Source: an uncultured Treponema sp. (GTDB lineage Bacteria > Spirochaetota > Spirochaetia > Treponematales > Treponemataceae). Taken from it: DNA of 64,000 bases. The first letter of the stretch is position 1; each line of letters opens with the position of its first letter. Both the position numbers and the translations under genes were made by a program. Of the stretch, positions 17,952-26,694 are shown in pieces. Location of the stretch: assembly GCA_937894335.1 (NCBI GenBank), contig CALCRU010000008.1, positions 1-64,000 of the forward strand, read 5' to 3'. The notes under the pieces are model-generated. The model was given only the letters and a program-made list of their open reading frames with translations, was not told where the DNA came from and made no database searches.

Positions 17952-18020
17952 ACAGTTACTTTACCTTAATCGCACTTTGCAGTCAACAATAAAAATGTTA
18001 ACATGTAAAGGAGGTGCTTT
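17952..18020. promoter_or_regulatory. Divergent promoters, membrane protein and marR
   Basis: Minus strand: TTGACT (17986-17981), 17 bp, TAAAGT (17963-17958), 6 nt to ATG. Plus strand: TTGCAG (17977-17982), 16 bp, TAACAT (17999-18004), then AAAGGAGG before the marR ATG. The two -35 boxes overlap. ATGTTAACAT (17995-18004) is a perfect palindrome over the marR -10 box and could be an autoregulatory site. Confidence 0.55.
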
Positions 18021-18458
18021 ATGGAATACTCAGAAGATTCAGTGCTTTCGCTCATTTCGCACATCCACAGTGTAAGTGCAGAATTTACAAACCTTCGCCT
18101 TTCAGAAAAAAAACTGATTTCTTCCCACGGATTCATTCTGTTTCAGCTTGCAAACAGAGAGTCCATGACCATGACGGAACTTTCTTCATGCATCAATCGT
18201 GACAAGTCAACCACTACGGCACTAGTAAAAAAACTGCTAAAAGAAGAACTTGTCAAAACAGAAGTTTCAAAGGAAGACAGCCGGGTAAGACTAATTTCCC
18301 TAACCGCGAAAGGGAAAAAATACAGAGAACTAACTAGCGCTATTTCGGATGACTTGCGCAAAGTATGCTACAAAGGATTTTCAAAGGCAGAAAAACAAAC
18401 ACTTCTTAAACTTCTTACAAAAGTTAATCAAAACATAGAAGAAGAATTACAAATTTAG
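18021..18458 (+). CDS. MarR-family transcriptional regulator
   Basis: A 145-aa dimeric winged-helix repressor. The helix-turn-helix and wing lie at about 50-105 (MTMTELSSCINRDKSTTTAL, then DSRVRLISLTAKGK), flanked by dimerisation helices. An AAAGGAGG site precedes the ATG by 6 nt. Immediately downstream is the BMP-type nucleoside importer operon, whose promoter has two copies of a MarR-like pseudo-palindrome, one starting inside this gene's stop codon. It is therefore most likely the local repressor of that importer; the ligand could be a nucleoside or base, which is inference. Confidence 0.88.
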   Translation: MEYSEDSVLSLISHIHSVSAEFTNLRLSEKKLISSHGFILFQLANRESMTMTELSSCINRDKSTTTALVKKLLKEELVKTEVSKEDSRVRLISLTAKGKKYRELTSAISDDLRKVCYKGFSKAEKQTLLKLLTKVNQNIEEELQI

Positions 18459-18502
18459 TTTGATATAAAACTATTGACTTTTATTTGATATAAAACTATA
18501 TT
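18457..18502 (+). promoter_or_regulatory. Importer promoter with two MarR-type operators
   Basis: TTGACT (18474-18479), a 17-bp spacer and TATATT (18497-18502) form a strong promoter. TTTGATATAAAACTAT occurs twice as an exact 16-bp direct repeat (18459-18474 and 18484-18499, 25 bp apart). The first copy extends to AGTTTGATATAAAACT, a near-perfect palindrome. Operator 2 fills the spacer and overlaps the -10 box, so binding would block RNA polymerase. Confidence 0.75.
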
Positions 18503-18523
18503 CTCCGTAACGAGGTATACAAA

Positions 18524-19549
18524 ATGAAGTCTATTTTTAAAACTTTTCTAACAGTAGCATCGGCACTTTTTATGCTCTTCTCTCTGGGGGCATGTTCAAA
18601 AAAAGTGTCAGAAGGAACTTCCATAGCGGTTTTTATCCCGGGCATTATGGCGGACTCACCAATTTATGCAAACCTGGCAAAAGGCGTGCAGGAAGCAGTT
18701 GAAGAATACAACAACTCCCTAAGTCAGGACAAAAAGCCGGCACAGGTGTTTGTAATGGAGGCTGGAACAAATCAGGCTGAATGGTCTACAAAACTTACTT
18801 CACTTGCTGCAACAGGTACATACGATGTAATAATTTCTTCAAATCCTTCTTTGCCCGAAATTGCAGAGCCCCTTACAAAAACTTTTCCATCACAGAAGTT
18901 TCTTTTTCTTGACGCAAGCATGGAAGGAAACAGCAACATAGCATGCATCAGCTACAACCAGAAGGAACAGTCTTACCTAACAGGATACATTGCAGGACTT
19001 TTTTCAAAGTCTCATAAGGTAGGACTTATTGCCGCGCAGGAATATCCGGTAATGAACAACATACTGTATCCCTACTACGCAAGAGGAGCGGCAGACGCAG
19101 TAAGCGGAACAACATGCGAATTCAGAATTGTAGGAAACTGGTACGATGCCGCAAAAGGAGCAGAACTTGCAGACGCACTTTACAGCATTGGAGTTGATGT
19201 AATTCTTCCCATATGTGGAGGCGCTTCACAAGGAGTAATTTCTTCTGCAACAGAACACAAGATAAACCTAAACTGGTTTGACGAAAACGGATTTGCAAAG
19301 GCACCAGGAGTCATTATTTCTTCATGCATGGCAAAACAGGCTCTTGCCGCAAAAGAAGCCACCACTCAATTTTTAACAGGCGGAACAAAATGGGGAAGCA
19401 CAAAAGTCGTAGGCTTTAGCGAGGGCTATGTGGAATTCATAACTGATGACGAACTATACCAGAAGACAGTTCCCGATTCAATTAAAGAAAAAATGAATTC
19501 ACTAATTGCATCTCTAAGGGACGGAAGTTTTTCACTACCGGAACTATAA
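18524..19549 (+). CDS. BMP-family substrate-binding lipoprotein (nucleoside ABC importer)
   Basis: The periplasmic-side binding component of a purine-nucleoside type ABC importer. The 341-aa protein has a lipoprotein signal with lipobox SLGAC (Cys about 25) and a type I periplasmic-binding fold of the Bmp/Med/PnrA family. The PnrA homologue of T. pallidum (TmpC) binds purine nucleosides. A GAGG site precedes the ATG. It heads an operon with an ATPase and two permeases and lies behind a promoter with two MarR-type operators. Nucleoside specificity is inferred from the family. Confidence 0.85.
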   Translation: MKSIFKTFLTVASALFMLFSLGACSKKVSEGTSIAVFIPGIMADSPIYANLAKGVQEAVEEYNNSLSQDKKPAQVFVMEAGTNQAEWSTKLTSLAATGTYDVIISSNPSLPEIAEPLTKTFPSQKFLFLDASMEGNSNIACISYNQKEQSYLTGYIAGLFSKSHKVGLIAAQEYPVMNNILYPYYARGAADAVSGTTCEFRIVGNWYDAAKGAELADALYSIGVDVILPICGGASQGVISSATEHKINLNWFDENGFAKAPGVIISSCMAKQALAAKEATTQFLTGGTKWGSTKVVGFSEGYVEFITDDELYQKTVPDSIKEKMNSLIASLRDGSFSLPEL

Positions 19550-19562
19550 CGGCACAGAATAA

Positions 19563-20912
19563 ATGGACATTATCCTTCGCAATATCTGCAAAAGCTATCC
19601 GCGCAAAAAAGTACTGAGCAATGTTTCACTTTCATTTGCTCAGGGACAAGTACATGCCATTTACGGAGAAAACGGAGCCGGTAAGTCCACCCTTGTAAAC
19701 ATTCTTGCAGGAAATACCCAGTGCGACTCAGGCGAAATTTTGCTTAACCAAAAAAAAGTAAAATTTAATTCCGCAAAAGACGCACTGGAGCATGGAATTG
19801 TTCTTGTTCATCAAACGCCACTTCTTGCACCAGAGCTTACGGCAGAAGAAAACATTTTTCTATTAAAAAAAATCAGCAGGGATAATGTAAAAAAAATGTT
19901 TTCCCAATGGGCACCTAACATAGACAGAAATGCAAAAGTTCAAAACCTTAGCGGAAACAAAAAATTCTATGTGGCCCTTATTAGGGAACTTTTAAAAGAG
20001 CCAAAGGTTCTTATTCTTGACGAACCGTCGGCATTTTTAAATCTTGAGGAACGAAAATCACTTTACACAAAACTAAAAAAACTGGCGGAATCAGGAACAA
20101 ACATAATCGTCATAACCCACAGCACGGCAGAAGCATCAACTTACTGCGACACAGTTTCTGTTTTACAAGATGGAAAAGTTGTAAACACTGAACCCAAAGC
20201 CACCTATAGCAACAATGAAATGCCACTCGTGCAAAGCAGCCGCCTAAAAAAAATTACTTTTGCGTTGGAACATGTGTGTTTAAAACCAAAACATCTTGCA
20301 CCCCTTAACGACATAAACATTCAAGTAAGCGAAGGAACAATAAGTGCGGTAACTGGAATACAGGAAGCCTCCATGGAAACCCTTGAACTTTTTGTTACCG
20401 GAATGATAAGAGACTGCGAAAAAAAAGGAAGCGTCTTTCTTCACGGAACCAAACTTACCCTTCCAAAAGAAAAATTTTCAGCCAGCCTCTTAAGAAGGCA
20501 CAAGGTTGCAATAGTTCCGTCAGACAGAAAATATGTCGCATCAAATCCCAACCTTAGCATTGAGCAAATGCTTTTTTCTGCCGGCAAGTCTCCCGAACAG
20601 TGCATTGCAGATGCAGGAATCAACATAACGAAGGAAGAAAAAGTAAGCGCCTTAAGCGGAGGCATGCTGCAGCGGCTTATTTTGGAAAGGGAAAAATCTC
20701 TGGGCGGAAATTTATTCATTCTGTGCAACCCCATGCAGGGACTGGATACAAAATCTCAGGTAGCACTTATCAGTACAATATTTAAACTTACCTCTGAGGG
20801 AAAGTCTATCCTTGTCATCGGAGCAACAGACATTCCCCTTTCAACATGCACAAGAGTTTACAACCTTGAGGAGGGTACATGCACACTCGCATTTCAAAAG
20901 CAAACCTTCTAG
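19563..20912 (+). CDS. Duplicated ABC ATPase of the nucleoside importer
   Basis: Cytoplasmic ATPase with two fused nucleotide-binding domains, as in sugar/nucleoside (RbsA/BmpB-like) importers. Domain 1 (about 1-220) has Walker A GENGAGKST, Walker B VLILDEPSAF and a degenerate signature (LSGNKKF). Domain 2 (about 230-449) has a non-canonical Walker A (TGIQEASME) but a good signature (LSGGMLQR), the asymmetry usual for the family. At 449 aa it is shorter than the usual 500. The gene starts 13 bp after the lipoprotein gene and overlaps the first permease by 34 bp. Confidence 0.87.
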   Translation: MDIILRNICKSYPRKKVLSNVSLSFAQGQVHAIYGENGAGKSTLVNILAGNTQCDSGEILLNQKKVKFNSAKDALEHGIVLVHQTPLLAPELTAEENIFLLKKISRDNVKKMFSQWAPNIDRNAKVQNLSGNKKFYVALIRELLKEPKVLILDEPSAFLNLEERKSLYTKLKKLAESGTNIIVITHSTAEASTYCDTVSVLQDGKVVNTEPKATYSNNEMPLVQSSRLKKITFALEHVCLKPKHLAPLNDINIQVSEGTISAVTGIQEASMETLELFVTGMIRDCEKKGSVFLHGTKLTLPKEKFSASLLRRHKVAIVPSDRKYVASNPNLSIEQMLFSAGKSPEQCIADAGINITKEEKVSALSGGMLQRLILEREKSLGGNLFILCNPMQGLDTKSQVALISTIFKLTSEGKSILVIGATDIPLSTCTRVYNLEEGTCTLAFQKQTF

Positions 20913-21886
20913 CGCCATGTATAGGTCTTGTCGTATGCATGACGATAATTCTCTTTTGTGCAGACAATGCAAAAAGCGCCCTGCAGATTTTATTTACGGG
21001 TGCATTTTCTTCAGCATATTATTTTGGAACTTTTTTAAATGTAGCAGCATTCCTTATCACAGCTGGAACAGGTTCTGCAATTGCGTTAAAAAGCGGCAAC
21101 ATGAATCTTGGAGGCGAAGGCCAAATCTATGCAGGAGGATTTTTTGCATGTCTCATTCTTACCGGAGTAAAGGGAAATCCTATTCTAGTTTTTCTTCTGG
21201 CCTGTACGGTAAGCATTCTATCGGGAGCATGTCTTTCGCTAATAAGTGCCTGCCTTAAGGAAGCAAAGGGAGCTTCGGTTCTGCTTACTTCTTTTTTAGT
21301 TTCTGCAGCTACCATTCCATTAATTGATTCAGCAATAACAAATTCAAAACAAGGACCTTCACAAAACCTACTTGCACTTCCCTACATTCCAGAGGCATTC
21401 AGATTTAAAAGCATACTGCCTCCCTCACCCCTAACGGGAACTCTTTTTATTGCCCTTGCACTAAGCGCATGCACCGCATACATTATGTTTAAAACCAATG
21501 CAGGAAAAAAACTTATCATTTGGGGACTAGCACCTTCCTTTGCAGAGTACAGCGGATTTTCAAAAGCTGCAAACTCATTTGCAAGTCTTGCAGTTTCAGG
21601 TGCTCTTCATTCACTAACGGGACTCTTTGCAGTCTGCGGAACATACTTTACATGTCACAAAGGATTTTACTCAGGCATGGGATGGAATGCACTTACCGTC
21701 GCACTTGTAGCAGGTGCTAATCCTCTTTACATAATTCTATCAGCTTTAGTGCTTTCTTGGCTTTACACTTCGGCAGACATTGTTTCCTTAACACAGGGAT
21801 TTTCCTTTGATATAGGCGGAATAGTTCAGGGCGTTGTTTTGTTTACAATTGCACTTTCAGTTTTAAAAAGAGGAGAAAGCAGATGA
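20879..21886 (+). CDS. ABC importer permease 1 (BPD_transp_2 type)
   Basis: A 335-aa inner-membrane permease with eight or nine hydrophobic segments, of the branched-chain/nucleoside permease family. The family-typical GNMNLGGEGQIYAGGF motif near 70-86 is clear. It forms the channel with the second permease. The start at 20879 has a GAGG 4 nt upstream and overlaps the ATPase gene by 34 bp; its stop overlaps the next start by ATGA. Confidence 0.85.
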   Translation: MHTRISKANLLAPCIGLVVCMTIILFCADNAKSALQILFTGAFSSAYYFGTFLNVAAFLITAGTGSAIALKSGNMNLGGEGQIYAGGFFACLILTGVKGNPILVFLLACTVSILSGACLSLISACLKEAKGASVLLTSFLVSAATIPLIDSAITNSKQGPSQNLLALPYIPEAFRFKSILPPSPLTGTLFIALALSACTAYIMFKTNAGKKLIIWGLAPSFAEYSGFSKAANSFASLAVSGALHSLTGLFAVCGTYFTCHKGFYSGMGWNALTVALVAGANPLYIILSALVLSWLYTSADIVSLTQGFSFDIGGIVQGVVLFTIALSVLKRGESR

Positions 21887-22716
21887 ATACACTTGGCGCA
21901 ATAATTCCCATAGCATCACTTCTTCTGCTAATTACCACAGGAGCGCTCTACACTGAATACGCAGGACGAATGGCTCTCTTTCTTGACGGCATAATCAATC
22001 TGTCTGCATTCTTATGTTTCGCATTTACTTTTGCAACGGGAAACATTTTTATTGCAACCTGCCTATCCTGTTTTTTATGTACAGCACTAACATTTGCATT
22101 AGAAAGGCTGGCAACAAAATGTAAAGCCGATATGTTCCTGGTCTCGCTTGCGATGAATCTGTTTTTTTCCGCACTGGCATCTTTAATTTCTTCACTTGCT
22201 TTTGGCACTCGGGGAGTTTTGTACAGCAACTTAGTTATGTTTGACGCAAAAACGGTACGCCTTGTTACAAGCGCATTGTGTATTGTTTTTTCTGCCGCAC
22301 TGATTGCACTTCTTGTTTTTACAAGGGAAGGACTCAGATTCCGCATAACAGGAAGTTCACCTCAGGTTCTTGACGCTCAGGGAATTTCTTCCGACACATA
22401 CAGGGCACTCTCCTGGATATGCGCAGCCCTTACTTCTTCCTTTGCAGGATGCGCTTTATGCATGAGGCTTTCTTCTTTTGTTCCTGGTATGGCAAGTGGA
22501 AGGGGATGGACTGCATTGGCCGCAGTTTTTTTGGGAAGAAAAAATCCCCTGCTGGTCATTCTTGCAGTCCTTGTGTTTGCAGTTGCAGAATACGCAAGCT
22601 CTTACATTCAGAACATTCCTCAGTTTGCTGGCATTTCTTCCGGCTTACTGCTTGCTCTTCCGTATCTGCTTGCGCTCCTGCTTATGTTTTTTAGTAAACG
22701 CTCAGAATCTGAGTAA
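21883..22716 (+). CDS. ABC importer permease 2 (BPD_transp_2 type)
   Basis: A 277-aa inner-membrane protein with about eight hydrophobic segments and the family motif GRMALFLDGIINL near 25-40. It pairs with permease 1 to form the nucleoside channel. The start overlaps the preceding stop (ATGA). The last 26 bp overlap the convergent lysS gene, so no terminator is available between the two; transcription presumably runs into lysS antisense. Confidence 0.83.
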   Translation: MNTLGAIIPIASLLLLITTGALYTEYAGRMALFLDGIINLSAFLCFAFTFATGNIFIATCLSCFLCTALTFALERLATKCKADMFLVSLAMNLFFSALASLISSLAFGTRGVLYSNLVMFDAKTVRLVTSALCIVFSAALIALLVFTREGLRFRITGSSPQVLDAQGISSDTYRALSWICAALTSSFAGCALCMRLSSFVPGMASGRGWTALAAVFLGRKNPLLVILAVLVFAVAEYASSYIQNIPQFAGISSGLLLALPYLLALLLMFFSKRSESE

Positions 22717-24310
22717 GTTTTTCTTTTCCGATTATACGCATGAAGCTTGCAAGGCGAGGTCCCTGCTCTTTTCGGATAAGGGCAAGGTAAAGGGTGGTAA
22801 ACAGAACCTTTGATTCCATGCCAAGTTCAGTTGCAATGTCGTAAAGTTTCTGCTGAAGTTCCTTGTCGGTTGCAAAAGAATCCATTACGGGAACAACCTC
22901 ATCCCTTATGCGACATATTGCCTTCCTAGACACATCGTCAGTTTCAATTTTTGTTCCGTCAGTGCAAAGGGCAAATTTAAATTCCTCAGGAGCACATTCG
23001 GTTACCCAGTACCAAGCACACTTTGCCCTAGACTTAAGACGCTCAACCTGTTCAGGCTTTACATCACCAAGGGATTCAATCACCTTGTCTACATCGCCAG
23101 AGTAAGTCTGAAGCAGAGTGGTAAGAAGTCTGAATGGAATCTGATAGGGCATTTTTGACGGATCAGACAAATCTACATTAGGCTCTACCTGAGAAAGTTC
23201 GTACACACGCTTTTCCCTGCGAAGAATATCATCACTCTTTGCTTTGTCAATTCCGTATGCAATGCGTTCTGTTCTGTCGTATGCTTCATACTGAGTAATA
23301 ACATCCAAATCAAAACTGATTGCAAATTCGTGATCAACTTTATTAACAGCAAAAATATAGCGCAATACTTCAGGCTGATAAACTTCCAGTGCATCAACAA
23401 GAGAAATAACCTTACCCTTTGAAGATGACATTTTTCCTGGAACACCCTTAAGGGTAACAAAGTCATACTTCATGGTAACAGGTGCATCCCATCCGTATAC
23501 TTTTTTGCTTACCAGTTTCGCAGTGTCATAACTTCCGCCCGGAGAAATATGATCTTTTCCGCCAGGTTCAAAGACAACTTTTTCTTCGTTCCAGCGCATG
23601 GGCCAGTCAACACGCCAACCAAGTTTAAATACGGGAGAAGTGCGAAGGTCGCCTGTTTCTTCGTTACCGCAGCTTGTGCATTTGTAGCTTACTCCATACT
23701 CGCCATCGTAACCAGTAATTTCAGTCGTATCCTTATTACACTTTGAACAGAAAGCAGCAACAGGCCAATACACATCACTGTCTTTCATTTTGTGTTCGTC
23801 ATCGCGGTAACAGTTGAGACACCATTTTATAAGGTCACGATTTTGCAGAGCTTTTTTCATTCCTTCTGCATAACGGTTTGCACGATAGCGACTTGCCTGA
23901 TACAAAAATTCAGGATGAATTCCAACGCGAGGAAGCTGTGTTTCAATATCAACTTCATGATGGCGCGCATAGGTTTCGTCACGACCAAAAGTATCGGGAA
24001 CCATAGTAATGGGATAACGCAAATATTTTTCAAGCTCTTCGGGTTTAGGCATGTTACCTGGAACTTTACGGAACACATCATAATCATCCCACGAATAAAT
24101 AAAACGCACATTCTTACCACGGTCACGCAAAGCACGCACAACCAAATCTACCGTAATAATTTCACGGAAGTTTCCAATGTGAACGGTTCCACTGGGAGTA
24201 ATTCCAGATGCACAGGTGTAACTGTCGCGTTCACCTTTTTCTTTAATGATGCGGGCAGCCTGTTGGTCAGCCCAATGACACAAATCCTTTTCGTCGTGTT
24301 GAGTACTCAT
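22691..24310 (-). CDS. lysS: Lysyl-tRNA synthetase, class I
   Basis: Charges tRNA-Lys using a class I Rossmann fold, the form found in archaea, spirochaetes and a few other bacteria instead of the usual class II enzyme. The 539-aa protein has the HIGN motif (SGTVHIGNF near 45), a CxxC-containing zinc region near 170-225 (CLNCYR, CSKC, CTSCG) and the KMSSSKG loop near 285. I use the ATG at 24310, which is 9 nt downstream of a TATACT box; the start at 24331 lies inside the promoter. The 3' end overlaps the importer permease gene by 26 bp. Confidence 0.95.
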   Translation of the reverse strand: MSTQHDEKDLCHWADQQAARIIKEKGERDSYTCASGITPSGTVHIGNFREIITVDLVVRALRDRGKNVRFIYSWDDYDVFRKVPGNMPKPEELEKYLRYPITMVPDTFGRDETYARHHEVDIETQLPRVGIHPEFLYQASRYRANRYAEGMKKALQNRDLIKWCLNCYRDDEHKMKDSDVYWPVAAFCSKCNKDTTEITGYDGEYGVSYKCTSCGNEETGDLRTSPVFKLGWRVDWPMRWNEEKVVFEPGGKDHISPGGSYDTAKLVSKKVYGWDAPVTMKYDFVTLKGVPGKMSSSKGKVISLVDALEVYQPEVLRYIFAVNKVDHEFAISFDLDVITQYEAYDRTERIAYGIDKAKSDDILRREKRVYELSQVEPNVDLSDPSKMPYQIPFRLLTTLLQTYSGDVDKVIESLGDVKPEQVERLKSRAKCAWYWVTECAPEEFKFALCTDGTKIETDDVSRKAICRIRDEVVPVMDSFATDKELQQKLYDIATELGMESKVLFTTLYLALIRKEQGPRLASFMRIIGKEKLTQILSVY

Positions 24311-24422
24311 AATGAAGAGAGTATAGAACAAACGGACTGTTTTTTCAATGGAGATGATTGATAAACATGCATGTTTCTGCTATCATTTAGTTAGCATAGA
24401 CTAACTAAAAAAGGAGCACCTC
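24311..24422. promoter_or_regulatory. Divergent lysS and S-component promoters with operator 1
   Basis: Minus: TTGAAA (24348-24343), 17 bp, TATACT (24325-24320), 9 nt to the lysS ATG. Plus: TTGATA (24358-24363), 17 bp, TATCAT (24381-24386). Directly after the -10 box is a perfect 9-bp inverted repeat, TTTAGTTAG (24386-24394) and CTAACTAAA (24401-24409), with spacer CATAGA. It sits over the start site, as a repressor operator would. AAGGAG precedes the S-component ATG. Confidence 0.72.
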
Positions 24423-25007
24423 ATGGATGATTCAAAAAAACTAAAAGGAAAAGATTTTGTGAACATCGGAGTGTTTACGGCAATTTATTTTGTCGTCATT
24501 CTGATTTTTGCAATGCTAGGATTCATTCCCATTTTTATGCCGCTTATGGCAGTTTTTGATCCCCTGTTCGGAGGAATTGTTTTCATGCTCTTCCTTACAA
24601 AAGTAAAAAAGCCCGGCATGATTTTAATAATGAGCATCATCTTGGGAATCCTGATGTGGCTTACAGGCATGTCTTTTTACGCACTGGTTGTGGGAACAGT
24701 TACCGGCCTCATTGCAGAATTTATTTACAAAAGTGGTGACTACAAAAGCTCAAACAAGGCAGTCTGGACACACGCAGTATTCAGCATTTGGGTCTGGGCA
24801 AACTTTCTTCCGCTTGTTCTTGAGCCTGAAAAATACTGGTCTACACGCCAGCAGTTTGGACAGGAATACATAGACACACTTACAGCCCTCATGCCCTGGT
24901 GGATGTGTCCTATTCTTCTTGTGGTCTGCTTTGCATTCGGAATCCTAGGCGGACTTTTGGGAAGGGCGATTCTAAAAAAACATTTTGTTAAGGCTGGCAT
25001 TGTATGA
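24423..25007 (+). CDS. Trep_Strep/MptD-family ECF transporter S-component 1
   Basis: A 194-aa inner-membrane protein with five or six hydrophobic segments and the family signature KLKGKDFVNIGVFTAIYF at its N-terminus. The family is annotated as putative substrate-binding (S) subunits of energy-coupling-factor importers. A close paralogue lies at 34212, and EcfT and a double EcfA lie at 27429-29642, consistent with one shared energising module. It overlaps the next gene by 4 bp (ATGA). The substrate is unknown. Confidence 0.85.
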   Translation: MDDSKKLKGKDFVNIGVFTAIYFVVILIFAMLGFIPIFMPLMAVFDPLFGGIVFMLFLTKVKKPGMILIMSIILGILMWLTGMSFYALVVGTVTGLIAEFIYKSGDYKSSNKAVWTHAVFSIWVWANFLPLVLEPEKYWSTRQQFGQEYIDTLTALMPWWMCPILLVVCFAFGILGGLLGRAILKKHFVKAGIV

Positions 25008-25708
25008 AAAACGAAAACTCGGCAAGAATAAGAAACCTTATTTTAGGTGCAGTGGGAATGGTTCTCTTTATGTGCGGAGACTGGCTTCTGGATGCAGCTG
25101 GAGCAGGCGATGTGGAAGTAGGTCTTGCAGTTCATTCCAACTGGGTCAACATGTCTACATGGCGTTTTGTCGCATCAACGGTACTTGCCCTTGTTGCAAT
25201 TTTCCCAGTGTGGCTCGCAGCAAAAGAAGCCATGAACATAAGCACTGAAGTTACACGAAAAGACCTGCGCTCAAGCAGATTCTGGAACAAGACTTTTCAG
25301 TGGGGACAGGTAATTCTAGTGGCATTCGGAATGGGATTCCACATAATTCTGTGCATGTTTCCGCTATTCTTCAAACAGGCCATTGCCTCTGGTGCCACAG
25401 TTGACTTTGCAACACAGACAGTAAACGACACTGCATTCCTTGTTGTAATTCCCCTGATGATTTTATACATAATCTGTGATGTAGGAATTTCAATAGCATG
25501 GTATTATCTTGTGCTCAAAAAGGAATTAAAACTTGGCAAGTGGGCACTTTTATGCTGTCCTCTTTCCACGCTGATAATTGACTTTCCTCTTAAGATGATT
25601 CCGCTGCAGTTCTTCAAAGACTTTACAGTTGCGTTTGAATCCCTTGGCTGGTTCCTCATGTATATTGCATTGGCCTGTCATGTAAAAAATTCATCCGTCA
25701 GCGAATAG
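25004..25708 (+). CDS. Polytopic membrane protein (possibly DUF6796-like)
   Basis: A 234-aa protein with about six hydrophobic segments (about 13-30, 55-75, 102-122, 145-165, 180-198, 205-225). It shows the spacing of DUF6796-like membrane proteins, but that family call is from memory and uncertain. It is translationally coupled to S-component 1 (ATGA), which suggests a joint role in transport or sensing. I do not know its function. Confidence 0.65.
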   Translation: MKNENSARIRNLILGAVGMVLFMCGDWLLDAAGAGDVEVGLAVHSNWVNMSTWRFVASTVLALVAIFPVWLAAKEAMNISTEVTRKDLRSSRFWNKTFQWGQVILVAFGMGFHIILCMFPLFFKQAIASGATVDFATQTVNDTAFLVVIPLMILYIICDVGISIAWYYLVLKKELKLGKWALLCCPLSTLIIDFPLKMIPLQFFKDFTVAFESLGWFLMYIALACHVKNSSVSE

Positions 25709-25719
25709 CCACTAATAAA

Positions 25720-25757
25720 CATGTAAAGGAGGGGTAGTTTCGCCTCTCTTTTACATG
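25720..25757 (+). repeat. Intercistronic hairpin containing an orphan Shine-Dalgarno
   Basis: A 15-bp stem with two G-U pairs (25720-25734 with 25743-25757) closes an 8-nt loop. No T run follows, so it is not a standard terminator. Its 5' arm carries AAAGGAGG with no start codon at a usable distance. It may limit read-through or protect the upstream mRNA. Confidence 0.5.
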
Positions 25758-25794
25758 GACACATATTCTATATTAGGGAAAGTGAGGCATTAAG

Positions 25795-26685
25795 ATGAAT
25801 ATATCAGAAATCAATGTTAAGGAAGAGTGGGCATATTACAATCAGGTTGCCCCAATAAGGACTGCTAGAATTGCAGGAAGCGACTACCGTTACCGCTACT
25901 ACAAAAATGAAAAGTCAACAAAAACAATTGTGGTGCTTGCCGGAGGAAGCGGACTGTCTGACGGATTTTTTTTGTTTCTGCGCTCGCTGATGGACAAATA
26001 CTCCCTGCTCTGTCCCTTTTACGAACCCTATCTTAAAGACAACAATGCCACAGCAGATGCCATTGCGGAACTGGTTTCGCAGTTAAAAATAGACGGAGCT
26101 TTTTTCTGGGGACAGTCTTACGGAGGGCTACTTGCCCAACTTATAGCATTAAAGCACCCAAATGTTGCAGGCGGACTCCTCTTAACTTCAACAGCTTCAT
26201 TTTCAAACGAAATCACTTTTGAAGGAATGCAGTGCCTTGTAAAAATGGTCAACAAAGAAAAGGAAGATGCAAAAGTAAAGAAAATGCAAAAAATGCCCTT
26301 CCCTCTGGTGCGCAAAATGTTTCCCCTCATGTTCAAGAAGCATTTAAAGGGCGATAAAAAAGCGTATCAGACCATAAAGGAATTAATCGCATGTCTAGAA
26401 GATGAAATCTCCAAGGAACTTTCAATCCACATGTGCCATCTTTTGGGCGACCTGCGGAATCACTTTGGAAAGTACAAAAAAGAACAGTTTGATTTCTTGA
26501 GCGGAAAAGTTCTGATTATTGAGCCAGATGACGACAAGACCTTTACGGACGACATTAAGGATGCACTTGCAAACAACTTCATCAATCCCAAGGTAATCAG
26601 AAAGGTTGAAGGCGGACATCTTGCCATCATGTTCAATCCAGACGGCTACATTGAAATCATCGATGAATTTTTAAGCGGACTGTAG
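25795..26685 (+). CDS. Alpha/beta hydrolase
   Basis: A 296-aa cytosolic hydrolase of the alpha/beta fold. The nucleophile elbow is GQSYGG with Ser108; a likely Asp lies in IEPDDD near 243-247 and His275 in GGHLAIM completes the triad. A GAGG-type site precedes the ATG. It follows S-component 1 and the membrane protein in the same direction, with the hairpin at 25720 between. In this context it could open an ester or similar bond in the imported compound, as esterases do in siderophore loci; this is inference. Confidence 0.78.
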   Translation: MNISEINVKEEWAYYNQVAPIRTARIAGSDYRYRYYKNEKSTKTIVVLAGGSGLSDGFFLFLRSLMDKYSLLCPFYEPYLKDNNATADAIAELVSQLKIDGAFFWGQSYGGLLAQLIALKHPNVAGGLLLTSTASFSNEITFEGMQCLVKMVNKEKEDAKVKKMQKMPFPLVRKMFPLMFKKHLKGDKKAYQTIKELIACLEDEISKELSIHMCHLLGDLRNHFGKYKKEQFDFLSGKVLIIEPDDDKTFTDDIKDALANNFINPKVIRKVEGGHLAIMFNPDGYIEIIDEFLSGL

Positions 26686-26694
26686 TTTAAAAAC

